Positions 22,849-30,080 of a DNA stretch of 34,023 bases are shown here, in pieces (within the stretch, counting starts at the first letter, position 1; the number at the start of each line of letters is the position of its first letter). The notes beneath the pieces were generated by a model. That model was not told the origin of the DNA. It searched no databases and saw only the letters and a list, made by a program, of their open reading frames with translations. Origin of the DNA: CCY15215 sp039194995 (GTDB taxonomy: Bacteria; Cyanobacteriota; Cyanobacteriia; Cyanobacteriales; Spirulinaceae); NCBI GenBank assembly GCA_039194995.1, contig JBCCVR010000060.1, positions 1 to 34,023 of the forward strand, written 5' to 3'. Made by a program: the position numbers and the translations under genes.

Positions 22849-24183
22849 GCCAACAACTAAATCAATCTCTGCTAAAGCGCGATCGCGATAAACGCCGTAA
22901 CGTTCCCGTTTATTGCGAATGCGCTTTTCTAATGGGGGAATGATGCCAAAGTTGGGGGGCATGGGTTGAAAGTGTTTGGGGGAGGCGGAGGTAATGAACT
23001 CGAATAATGCCCCCATCATCGTGGTTTTGGGCAAAACGATGGGTTCTAAGCCTAAAACCAGTCTCGCGGCATTCGTCCCCGCCAGCCAGCCGCCAGCCGC
23101 CGCCGCCCCATAGCCTTCGGTACCCACCAGTTGACCCGCCGCAAGGAGAGTGGGGCGTTTTTTGAATTGCAGGCTGGGGGACAGGAGTTCGGGGGAATTA
23201 ATGAAGGTATTGCGGTGCATGACTCCCATCCGCACGAATTCGGCTTTTTCCAAGCCCGGAATGAGGCGAAAGACCCGTTTTTGCTCTCCCCATCGCAGGT
23301 TGGTTTGAAAGCCGACCATATTCCACAGTTGTCCCCCCTTGTCCTCTTGGCGCAGTTGCACGACGGCGTAGGGGCGCTTACTTTGATTTTCCGGTGCTTT
23401 GAAGTCGCCGTGACGGGCATCGAATAAGCCGACGGGTTTGAGGGGTCCGTAACGCATGGTTTCCTCTCCCCGTTGTCCCAGTTCTTCGATGGGGAGACAG
23501 CCTTCAAAGAATTTAGCGTTTTCCCGTTCGAAGTCTTTGACAGGGGCTTGTTCGGCGTTACAGAGTTCTTGCCAAAAGTGCAAGTACTCGTCTTTGTTTA
23601 AGGGACAGTTGAGATAGGCGGCTTCGCCTTTGTCGTAGCGGGAGGCGAGAAAGGCGGTTTCTTTATCGATGGAGTCGCCGACAACGATAGGGCTAGCGGC
23701 ATCGAAAAAGCTCATATACTCCATGCCCGTGAAGTCTAGCAGGTCTTTGGCCAGGCGATCGCTCGTTAAAGGTCCCGTGGTCATGACGGCCACGCCTTCG
23801 GGGGGAATGTGGGACACTTCTTCGCGACAGAGTTCGATCAGGGGGTGTTGGGCGAGGGTTTCGGTGAGTTCTTTGCTGAAGACGGCGCGATCGACGGCTA
23901 AGGCTCCTCCGGCGGGGACTTGGTGTTCGTCGGCTTTCCCGATGACGATGGATCCTAAGCGGCGCATTTCTTCGTGGAGGAGTCCGGCGGCGCGATCGCT
24001 CTGTTTTGCGCCAAAGGAGTTACTACACACCAGTTCTGCCAGTTCTTGGCTGTGGTGGGCGGGGGTCATCTGGATGGGGCGCATCTCCGACAATATGACG
24101 GGAATGCCCGCGCGGGCAATTTGCCACGCGGCTTCGGTGCCGGCGAGTCCGCCTCCAATTACGCGCACGGGGGGGTGAGACAT
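22813..24183 (-). CDS. trmFO: tRNA (uracil-5-)-methyltransferase TrmFO, folate/FAD dependent
   Basis: A 456-residue flavoenzyme that makes ribothymidine at position 54 of tRNA using methylene-tetrahydrofolate. The N-terminal FAD motif VRVIGGGLAGTEAAWQIARA (G10-G15) is followed by SEMRP. Cysteine-containing segments are ELVCSNSFGAKQSDRAAGLL and EGCLPIEELGQRGEETMRYG. The C-terminal FAD-binding stretch is GTEGYGAAAAGGWLAGTNAA. All fit the GidA-like TrmFO family. The last 11 residues (LHCTSTSSATA) and the stop come from a repeat-like sequence (22803-22848) rather than a family ending. Three TCAGTTA heptamers sit 1 nt upstream of the ATG (24181-24183), with no normal ribosome binding site in between. 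Confidence 0.95.
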   Translation of the reverse strand: MSHPPVRVIGGGLAGTEAAWQIARAGIPVILSEMRPIQMTPAHHSQELAELVCSNSFGAKQSDRAAGLLHEEMRRLGSIVIGKADEHQVPAGGALAVDRAVFSKELTETLAQHPLIELCREEVSHIPPEGVAVMTTGPLTSDRLAKDLLDFTGMEYMSFFDAASPIVVGDSIDKETAFLASRYDKGEAAYLNCPLNKDEYLHFWQELCNAEQAPVKDFERENAKFFEGCLPIEELGQRGEETMRYGPLKPVGLFDARHGDFKAPENQSKRPYAVVQLRQEDKGGQLWNMVGFQTNLRWGEQKRVFRLIPGLEKAEFVRMGVMHRNTFINSPELLSPSLQFKKRPTLLAAGQLVGTEGYGAAAAGGWLAGTNAARLVLGLEPIVLPKTTMMGALFEFITSASPKHFQPMPPNFGIIPPLEKRIRNKRERYGVYRDRALAEIDLVVGLHCTSTSSATA

Positions 24184-24184
24184 T

Positions 24185-24205
24185 TCAGTTATCAGTTATC
24201 AGTTA
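24185..24205. repeat. Heptanucleotide tandem repeat (TCAGTTA)x3
   Basis: Three perfect units begin 1 nt upstream of the trmFO start codon. Unit, orientation and spacing match the array before the SRPBCC gene (18708-18735). Confidence 0.95.
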
Positions 24206-24311
24206 TCGGTGGGGGGATTTCCCTTTTTGATGTTAACGTAGTTTGCTGGCGAGCAGGTTTGGTGAGGGAAAGGGGGTACAATTTCTGAAATTCAAGATTT
24301 AGAATGCGACA

Positions 24312-24749
24312 ATGGCGAAGACTCCGGGATATCAAAGACGCGGTAAGCGCAAGTTTGAGGTTGATATTATCGAGATGGAATGGCTGTCGAAAAAGTGGAA
24401 AGAACGGGTCATCGCACTTTATGATTCCGGGGTTTGTCTCGTTCCCGTGGTGATTTTGTTGGGAGAGAAAAGAGTTGAGGCGGCGTTAATGTTTTTGTTA
24501 ATTGAGGAGGGATATTTCTTTTCTCAGATTGCGATCGATGGTGAAAATGGGTATGGGATTGGTAAGGCGAGAATGAGGGCGATCGAAGAATATGCCCGTC
24601 AATGGGTCGAGGGAAGGTCTTTCAAGTTTAGAGGAATTCAAGGCAAGGAAGAACAAGGGGAAAGTTTGGGAAAGGAGGGGGAGAAGTCGCGAGAAACGGT
24701 GGATTTCTGTCAACTTTCGCCAGCCTCTTCATTCTGCGGCGATTTTTGA
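24312..24749 (+). CDS. Hypothetical protein
   Basis: A 145-residue protein starting MAKTPGYQRRGKRKFEVD. The middle part (ERVIALYDSGVCLVPVVILLGEKRVEAALMF in two halves, then EEGYFFSQIAIDGENGYGIGKARMRAIEEYARQ) has the alternation expected of a folded alpha/beta domain. The last 45 residues are Glu/Lys/Gly-rich and look disordered. Its 3' end overlaps the convergent NACHT gene by 40 nt, so the final 13 residues are antisense of that gene. It diverges from trmFO. No family recognised. Confidence 0.55.
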   Translation: MAKTPGYQRRGKRKFEVDIIEMEWLSKKWKERVIALYDSGVCLVPVVILLGEKRVEAALMFLLIEEGYFFSQIAIDGENGYGIGKARMRAIEEYARQWVEGRSFKFRGIQGKEEQGESLGKEGEKSRETVDFCQLSPASSFCGDF

Positions 24750-27685
24750 ATCTCAAAGCCTTCGGGTAAGATAGCATTTTCGAGGTTTGCACCTGAGAAG
24801 TCCGCACCTAAGAGGCCTGCGTCTGAGAAGTCTGCACCTGAAAGGTTTGTGTATATGAGGCTTGCGCCTGAGAGGTCTGCGTATATAAGACTTGCACCTG
24901 AGAGGTTTGCGTCTGAGAGGTTTGCGCCTGTAAATTCTGTGTATACGAGTCTTGTACCTGTGAGATTTGCACCTGCAAGATTTGCACCTGCAAGATTTGC
25001 GCGTGTTAGAGTTGTGTATGCAAGATTTGCGCCTGCGAGGTTCGTGCGTGAAAGAATCGCATCTGTAAAATTTGCTTTTGTGAGTTTTGCGTCTATGAGA
25101 TTTCCATCTGAGATATCTGCACCTGTAAGTTCTGCATGTGTTAGGTCTGCACCTTCAAGGTCTGCGCCCGTGAGTAGTGCTTCGGTAAGCATTGTTTCTG
25201 TTAGATTTGCATCCGTGAGATCTGCACCTGTAAGGACTGAATTAATAAGGTTTGTTTCTGAGAGGACTGCACCTATGAGCTTAGCACCTGTGAGATTTGC
25301 GCGATATAGATCGCTAACAATAAGAATCAATCCGCTTAAATTCAGATGATTGAGACACATTAAAACAATTTTATTATCCCAATCCGATCGCTGTCCCCGC
25401 AATCTTGCCAACCAATTCCCAAATGCAACACTATCGGGCCATTCAATATCGGAAATAATTTCAGTCACATAAGCACAACTACTGAGTGCTGCCAAAAGCG
25501 CCTCTTCCGCATTGCGAGCTTGCCAAGATTGCTCGAAATAGGAAGGACAAGAATCGAGATTCTCCATCGGCATTCCCTTCCGCAACATAAAACCGATTAG
25601 TTTACACAAAGTCTGCTGCCATTGCTGCACTTTTTCTGGCGGTTGTAACGCGATTTCATCCCTCAAAAAGCTCAAGAGATAGCAATCTACCTCAGAAGAA
25701 CCGCAGAGCCTCGCCCAATGCTCCAAACATATCTTCTCACTCCAACCGATATCCGAGTCCTCTTGATTGCGTTGAAACTCCTCATGAGTCCTGCTGAGTT
25801 GTAAAACAATTCGTCGAGCGGTCAGATACTCGCCAAAACTCTTATGAGTAAATTCAAAAGTAGCATCACTACCAAATTGTTCGCTCTGACGAAAATAGAA
25901 AGCTGTCAAAAGTTGAGTTACACCGCTTTGTAGTTGACTATCTCCGCTTTGAGAGTTACAGCACATCACTTGTAAAACCTTTTTCAGTTTGGGGCTGCTC
26001 TGACAGCGTTTTTCCATCTGCTCGAGAGTTGCCGTGCGCCCGTTTCCATGCCAGCAAGTAACGGCAATTTCTGCGAGAATGCGAATAAAATCTTTTTCCT
26101 CGATGCTGCCAAGAGTTGGATGTTGATAATTTTCCCAATCTCGCTGATAAACTCGCGTCAATAGTTGACGATAAATTGTGTTGAGATTGCTTTCTGCGGA
26201 AAAAGAGGTTTCATCATCATAAATCAGAGCAACGAGATAATTGAGGAGGGGTTGAGCGGTAATTTCAAACAGTTTTTCTTGCTCTAACTCTTTCGGCAAA
26301 CTTTTATAAACTTTCCCTTTTAACTCACTATATTTTTGCCACCAATCTCGGCGCAAGTCTGTTTCTAATAAGTTTTTTTCGTCAATATAAGCGTGTTCTT
26401 TCTTTTCTGATTTTGACTGAATATAGGGAAGAACGTGCAAAATCTGACCCGATCGCTTAAAATTCCCTTGACTGCTTTGAACCGCCAGATCGCGACCACT
26501 CATCAGCACCAAAACCCTCGCTTTCTCGCGATTGTAACCAATGAGCTTATTTTTTACTTCGATAATAAAATCCTGCGCTACTTGAACGGCTGTTTTTCCC
26601 TGCATTGCCAGTTCGTCCAAACCGTCAAAAATGAGCAAAATTTTCTCTTCTGCATTCTCTTTTTTTAATGGGTTGGGCGGTAAAATCCCCTCTAGATCGT
26701 TGTCGATAAAACTCTGTAAACCCGCTTGCAACTCATCGAGCAACTTGAAACGATGAAGCGGAATAAATAGCACCCGCTTTGTTTCATCTTCTGCCAATTG
26801 AGCCGCAAACATCTTGCCAAAAGAGGATTTACCCGATCCTGGGCCGCCGCAAATTACCCGAATGGCATCATCTTTCTCGGCATTCTCTACCCACTCCATT
26901 AAATGCAAATGTAAATCGATAACAACTCGCTCTAATTTTTCTGGTTTGAATCTCAAATCCTCCGTTTCTACCGCTTCCGAATCTTGCTTTTGATTGTAAT
27001 AACCCCGCAAAGGAATATAAACATCTTTTAGCCCGAAACTCTCCTCAAACATGGGGCGATTGACCTGAAACTGTAACCAAATTAAATAGCGTTTCCAAGC
27101 CCATTCCCGCTCGCTGGCTTTCGCAAAAGGCGTATCCCGTTGCGCCGTCAAAATTGCATAATGGGCGGGGTTCGATCGCCATTCATCATGGAGCGAATGA
27201 ACAAAATAAATCGATAAGCGATCGCTCAAATTCTGCGATCGCGCCCCCTCCAACCCTTGCACCTCCAACCACCGCCGATAAGGTTCTCGCACCCCATCGA
27301 GAAACGGCAAACTTTTCGGGCGATCGAAGAAATCCACGGGTAACGATAAGTCCCCCGCCGACTCAAAAGCGAGATCGATTTGCTCGCTTAACTGTTGAAG
27401 ATCGAGATCGTTTTTCCGCGATAGCCGCGTTTCTCGCACCAACTCCAGCATCGCCCGCAAAAGCGATCGCTTCACCAACAACCAAGCAACCGCCGCCGGA
27501 TCGTTTTGCAACCCCATTGCATCGAGAAGATCGACCCCACTTTTAGCCGTCGCCTGCCAATTCTGGAAAAGGACGGAAATGCTCCCTTTTGCAAGGCTTT
27601 GAGTTAATTTCCCTATCTTGAGTTGTACGGGGCGCTTCCAGACAGAAACAGGCTTTTTTATGGGGAGATTGGCTTCAGAATCCAT
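24710..27685 (-). CDS. NACHT-type STAND NTPase with C-terminal pentapeptide repeats
   Basis: A 991-residue protein in three parts. Residues 1-250 form an uncharacterised helical, Trp-rich N-terminal domain (for example EREWAWKRYLIWLQFQVNRP). Residues about 270-640 are a NACHT NTPase: Walker A CGGPGSGKSSFG (279-290), Walker B ILLIFDGLDELA (349-360) and sensor VLVLMSGRD (391-399), followed by helical/winged-helix parts and TFEFTHKSFGEYLTARRI, typical after NACHT. From about 790 to 972 it carries A-(D/N)-L-x-x pentapeptide repeats forming a right-handed quadrilateral helix, probably the ligand-sensing end. Bacterial NACHT proteins of this layout include antiphage defence systems. No nuclease, TIR or protease effector is recognisable. 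It lies downstream of nadD and pncB on the same strand, 113 nt after nadD with palindromic repeats between, so cotranscription is possible but unproven. Confidence 0.88.
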   Translation of the reverse strand: MDSEANLPIKKPVSVWKRPVQLKIGKLTQSLAKGSISVLFQNWQATAKSGVDLLDAMGLQNDPAAVAWLLVKRSLLRAMLELVRETRLSRKNDLDLQQLSEQIDLAFESAGDLSLPVDFFDRPKSLPFLDGVREPYRRWLEVQGLEGARSQNLSDRLSIYFVHSLHDEWRSNPAHYAILTAQRDTPFAKASEREWAWKRYLIWLQFQVNRPMFEESFGLKDVYIPLRGYYNQKQDSEAVETEDLRFKPEKLERVVIDLHLHLMEWVENAEKDDAIRVICGGPGSGKSSFGKMFAAQLAEDETKRVLFIPLHRFKLLDELQAGLQSFIDNDLEGILPPNPLKKENAEEKILLIFDGLDELAMQGKTAVQVAQDFIIEVKNKLIGYNREKARVLVLMSGRDLAVQSSQGNFKRSGQILHVLPYIQSKSEKKEHAYIDEKNLLETDLRRDWWQKYSELKGKVYKSLPKELEQEKLFEITAQPLLNYLVALIYDDETSFSAESNLNTIYRQLLTRVYQRDWENYQHPTLGSIEEKDFIRILAEIAVTCWHGNGRTATLEQMEKRCQSSPKLKKVLQVMCCNSQSGDSQLQSGVTQLLTAFYFRQSEQFGSDATFEFTHKSFGEYLTARRIVLQLSRTHEEFQRNQEDSDIGWSEKICLEHWARLCGSSEVDCYLLSFLRDEIALQPPEKVQQWQQTLCKLIGFMLRKGMPMENLDSCPSYFEQSWQARNAEEALLAALSSCAYVTEIISDIEWPDSVAFGNWLARLRGQRSDWDNKIVLMCLNHLNLSGLILIVSDLYRANLTGAKLIGAVLSETNLINSVLTGADLTDANLTETMLTEALLTGADLEGADLTHAELTGADISDGNLIDAKLTKANFTDAILSRTNLAGANLAYTTLTRANLAGANLAGANLTGTRLVYTEFTGANLSDANLSGASLIYADLSGASLIYTNLSGADFSDAGLLGADFSGANLENAILPEGFEIQKSPQNEEAGES
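24770..25320. repeat. Degenerate 15-bp-periodic tandem repeat (pentapeptide coding)
   Basis: On the plus strand the unit reads roughly GCACCTGAGAGGTTT or GCGTCTGAGAAGTCT, repeated about 35 times with drift. It is the DNA form of the A-(D/N)-L-x-x repeats in the NACHT protein. Near-identical neighbouring units (for example GCACCTGCAAGATTT twice at about 24968-24998) suggest recent unit duplication. Confidence 0.9.
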
Positions 27686-27727
27686 CGTTTAACTATCTCG
27701 ATTCATTCTCATATTTTATCCTCCTAA

Positions 27728-27800
27728 ATCCCCCTTCGTAAGGGGGACTTCCGGATCTCCGAATTTCCCCCCCCTTTTGTAAGGGGGGCTAGGGGGGATC
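27728..27800. repeat. Two G/C hairpins related to the 41-bp palindrome
   Basis: Hairpin one is CCCCCTTCGTAAGGGGG (27730-27747). Hairpin two is CCCCCCCTTTTGTAAGGGGGG (within 27768-27788 in a shorter core), followed by CTAGGGGGGATC. They resemble the elements at 22736-22776 and 28411-28451. They fill the nadD-NACHT gap and reach the nadD stop codon (27799-27801). Confidence 0.85.
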
Positions 27801-28368
27801 AAGACGCATAAAGCTGCTCTCGGTAAATGTAATCCTCAACCAAGGGCGCAATCAAACGACTATCGCGCCAATTGCGATAAGCCGAAGACGAGATTTCCGG
27901 CGCATTGAGATCCGCGATCGCATAGATCCCCCCCATTGCTTCCACCGCATTTAACTCCCCTTTTCGCAAAGGATACCCCGGACGAGGGATAACCAAAAGA
28001 CAAACTTGCTGTACGAGTTCGTCGCCGCGATACCAACGGGGTAATTGGGGAATAATATCCGAACCGACCACAAACGTAAAATGATTGCGATCGCCCCACA
28101 GTTGCCGAGCCACCTTAACAGTTTCCACGCTGTAACGATGGCTCAATTCTGGGTGCAAGCTAATATTTTGACGGGGCGTGTCGATATTCGCGATCGCCAG
28201 TCCTAACATTCTCATGCGATGTTCGAGGGGCGTTTGCTGGGACTTAAGCGGATTATCCGAAGCCCAAACCGCCACGCGATCGAAGCGATCGGACAGCCAT
28301 CGCAAAATCATCTGATGTCCCGCCGTCGGCGGATCTGCACTGGTACCGAATAAAGCAATGTTTTTCAT
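27799..28368 (-). CDS. nadD: Nicotinate-nucleotide adenylyltransferase
   Basis: A 189-residue nucleotidyltransferase that joins nicotinate mononucleotide to AMP from ATP, the middle step between PncB and NadE. The N-terminal ALFGTSADPPTAGHQMIL contains the (H/T)xGH active-site motif as TAGH. NPLKSQQTPLEHRMRMLGLA follows, and FVVGSDIIPQLPRWYRGDEL is the usual GaD-x-x-x-x-L-x-x-W region. The C-terminal ISSSAYRNWRD is a variant of the ISSTxxR motif that binds ATP. The ATG (28366-28368) is directly abutted by GGTTGTT heptamers on the plus strand, with no conventional ribosome binding site. It is 147 nt downstream of pncB on the same strand; a 41-bp palindrome lies in that gap. Confidence 0.92.
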   Translation of the reverse strand: MKNIALFGTSADPPTAGHQMILRWLSDRFDRVAVWASDNPLKSQQTPLEHRMRMLGLAIANIDTPRQNISLHPELSHRYSVETVKVARQLWGDRNHFTFVVGSDIIPQLPRWYRGDELVQQVCLLVIPRPGYPLRKGELNAVEAMGGIYAIADLNAPEISSSAYRNWRDSRLIAPLVEDYIYREQLYAS

Positions 28369-28389
28369 GGTTGTTGGTTGTTGGTGGTT
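28369..28389. repeat. Heptanucleotide tandem repeat (GGTTGTT)x2 plus a degenerate unit
   Basis: Two perfect GGTTGTT units and one GGTGGTT unit immediately adjoin the nadD start codon; in the sense direction they read AACCAACAACC before ATG. Confidence 0.85.
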
Positions 28390-28410
28390 AGTTCGTTGCG
28401 ATCGCCCCTT

Positions 28411-28451
28411 CTTTCCCCCCCTTACTAAGGGGGGTTAGGGGGGATCTCCCC
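28411..28451. repeat. 41-bp G/C palindromic repeat, copy 2 (inverted)
   Basis: Exact reverse complement of 22736-22776 over 41 bp, containing CCCCCCTTACTAAGGGGGG and ending GGATCTCCCC. A further hairpin CCCCCTCTCGGGAGGGGG (28461-28478) follows. It lies between pncB and nadD. Confidence 0.93.
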
Positions 28452-28515
28452 TCCTCCACTCCCCCTCTCGGGAGGGGGGTGGGTCAAATTTGGGAAAATA
28501 GAAGTTATTTACCCG

Positions 28516-29859
28516 TTACTTTTCCATCAAAGAATTTCGTAGCTTGTGCAAAGACTCGGAAATTTCCACCGAGATCGATTGGGGAGCGTCTAAATGGCGC
28601 GTTTCCCCGGGCAAACTGGCAACAGAAGCCGCCGTGCGTTGGCGAACGATTGCGATCGCTTCTTCTGCTTTCACCCGCTTGCCTTCCTTCATCACTAATT
28701 CCAGTAATGGCATTTCCCCATTCTCGGGGTCTTCTTCCATCAAACCGAGACGGTCTTGAATCAGAGGGATTTTCTGCCGAAAAATCTGTTTGCGTCCGGG
28801 ATAGCTGACTTTTCCCGCCGCCAATTTCATCGTGGGAATGCCGTCAATTTCTACCAGCTTGTAAACCCCATTCACGGGAGTCCCCGTCACCAAACGGGTG
28901 CCGATACCGTAACCGTCAATCGTTGCCCCCTCCCGTTGCAAGCGAGCGATTTCCCACTCGTCAAGATCTCCACTCGCAAAAATCGGCACATCCGGTAGGA
29001 GCGATCGCACTTGTCGCGATAACGCTACTAAATCCCCCGAATCCAAACGAACCCCTCCAATTTCCCCGCCTGCCTGTCTCTGTTTTGCCAGATTTTCCGC
29101 CGCTTTGAGCGGATCGTAAGTATCTATTAACAAAGGGGCGCGAGGAAAATAGCGACCGAAAGCCGCAAACGCCTCGTTTTCATCCCCTCCAGCCAATGCC
29201 CCCACTGCCATGACCAGGGCATGAGCCATCGTCCCCACGGGTTTCTCCCCCAACTTCAAAGCGGCTAAAACATTGGATGTACCATCCAACCCTCCCGCCA
29301 AAGCCGCCCGTGCCGCCCAGATTGCCCCTTGAGGACTGAAAGCTCGGCGCGTGCCGAATTCGAGGATTTTTGCTCTTTCTCCCGCCGTATCCCGCATTCT
29401 CGCGGCTCTGGTGGCGATGAGAGTTTGATAGTTAATAGTATTCAACAGGTAAGTTTCTACGAGTTGTGCTTGCCACAGAGGAGCATCTACCCGCAAAATC
29501 GGCTCGTAAGGAAAAACCGCACTTCCTTCCGCCACCGCCCAAAGATCCCCCGTAAACCCTCCCGACTCTAATAATTGCCAGAAGCGATCGGGGGCATTTT
29601 GGAAAATCCCCGTTGCTTGTAAAGCGGCGATTTGCTCTAGACTAAAGCGCAAATTCTGCAAATACTCGCAAACTTGGGCCAACCCCATCGCAATGACATA
29701 ACCAAATTTTGGAGGGAGCGATCGCGCAAACAGTTCAAAGCTCGCCGACTTCTCTTCAATCCCTTCCCCGACGTAGCAAGCCGTCATGGTCAGTTGATAA
29801 AGATCGGTCAACAAGCTATATTCATGTTTGCCGATTGTTAACGCTCGATCTAATGTCAT
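28516..29859 (-). CDS. pncB: Nicotinate phosphoribosyltransferase
   Basis: A 447-residue enzyme that makes nicotinate mononucleotide from nicotinate and PRPP, the entry step of the Preiss-Handler salvage route. Family features: LLTDLYQLTMTACYVGEG near the N-terminus, EFGTRRAFSPQGAIWAARAA, GTMAHALVMAVGAL, GGVRLDSGDLVALSRQVRSL and GYGIGTRLVTGTPVNGVYKL. Length is typical of the longer bacterial form. A promoter-like TATAAT lies 31 nt upstream of the ATG. It is first in the minus-strand series pncB, nadD, NACHT. The last enzyme of the route, NadE, is encoded at 7063-8739. Confidence 0.95.
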   Translation of the reverse strand: MTLDRALTIGKHEYSLLTDLYQLTMTACYVGEGIEEKSASFELFARSLPPKFGYVIAMGLAQVCEYLQNLRFSLEQIAALQATGIFQNAPDRFWQLLESGGFTGDLWAVAEGSAVFPYEPILRVDAPLWQAQLVETYLLNTINYQTLIATRAARMRDTAGERAKILEFGTRRAFSPQGAIWAARAALAGGLDGTSNVLAALKLGEKPVGTMAHALVMAVGALAGGDENEAFAAFGRYFPRAPLLIDTYDPLKAAENLAKQRQAGGEIGGVRLDSGDLVALSRQVRSLLPDVPIFASGDLDEWEIARLQREGATIDGYGIGTRLVTGTPVNGVYKLVEIDGIPTMKLAAGKVSYPGRKQIFRQKIPLIQDRLGLMEEDPENGEMPLLELVMKEGKRVKAEEAIAIVRQRTAASVASLPGETRHLDAPQSISVEISESLHKLRNSLMEK

Positions 29860-29889
29860 TTGGGTTCGTGGGCGCGATCGTTATCCTTA

Positions 29890-29918
29890 ATTATAGTAAA
29901 TTTCACCATAATTCAAAA
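29890..29918 (-). promoter_or_regulatory. Candidate promoter of pncB
   Basis: On the minus strand TATAAT (29895-29890) is preceded by TTTTGA (29918-29913) at 17 nt, or TTGAAT (29916-29911) at 15 nt. The hexamer is perfect at -10 and weak at -35; it lies 30 nt upstream of the pncB start. Confidence 0.45.
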
Positions 29919-30045
29919 GTATAAAGCGCAGCCACCAATACCAATTGGGAAATAAAGCATGGAAAATAAGGAAAAATAATCCAACCCCAACCCCCATTAC
30001 ATCTCCCCACTGGAGGGAAAGAGGGGGGACGAGGAGGATCGCCAA

Positions 30046-30080
30046 CAACAAACAACAAACAACAAACAACAAACAACAAA
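30046..30080 (+). repeat. Heptanucleotide tandem repeat (CAACAAA)x5
   Basis: Five perfect CAACAAA units run directly into the start codon of the ABC permease; the final A of the array is the A of ATG. Two units of the same heptamer precede nadE at 7044-7057. Confidence 0.95.

Noticed and set aside
24849..25349. Plus-strand 166-residue frame rich in Ala, Arg and Phe repeats
   Set aside because: It is the antisense shadow of the pentapeptide-repeat coding sequence.
18708..30080. Short regular repeats considered as CRISPR arrays
   Set aside because: Units are 7 bp, contiguous, without unique spacers, and no cas genes are present; they are short tandem repeats.
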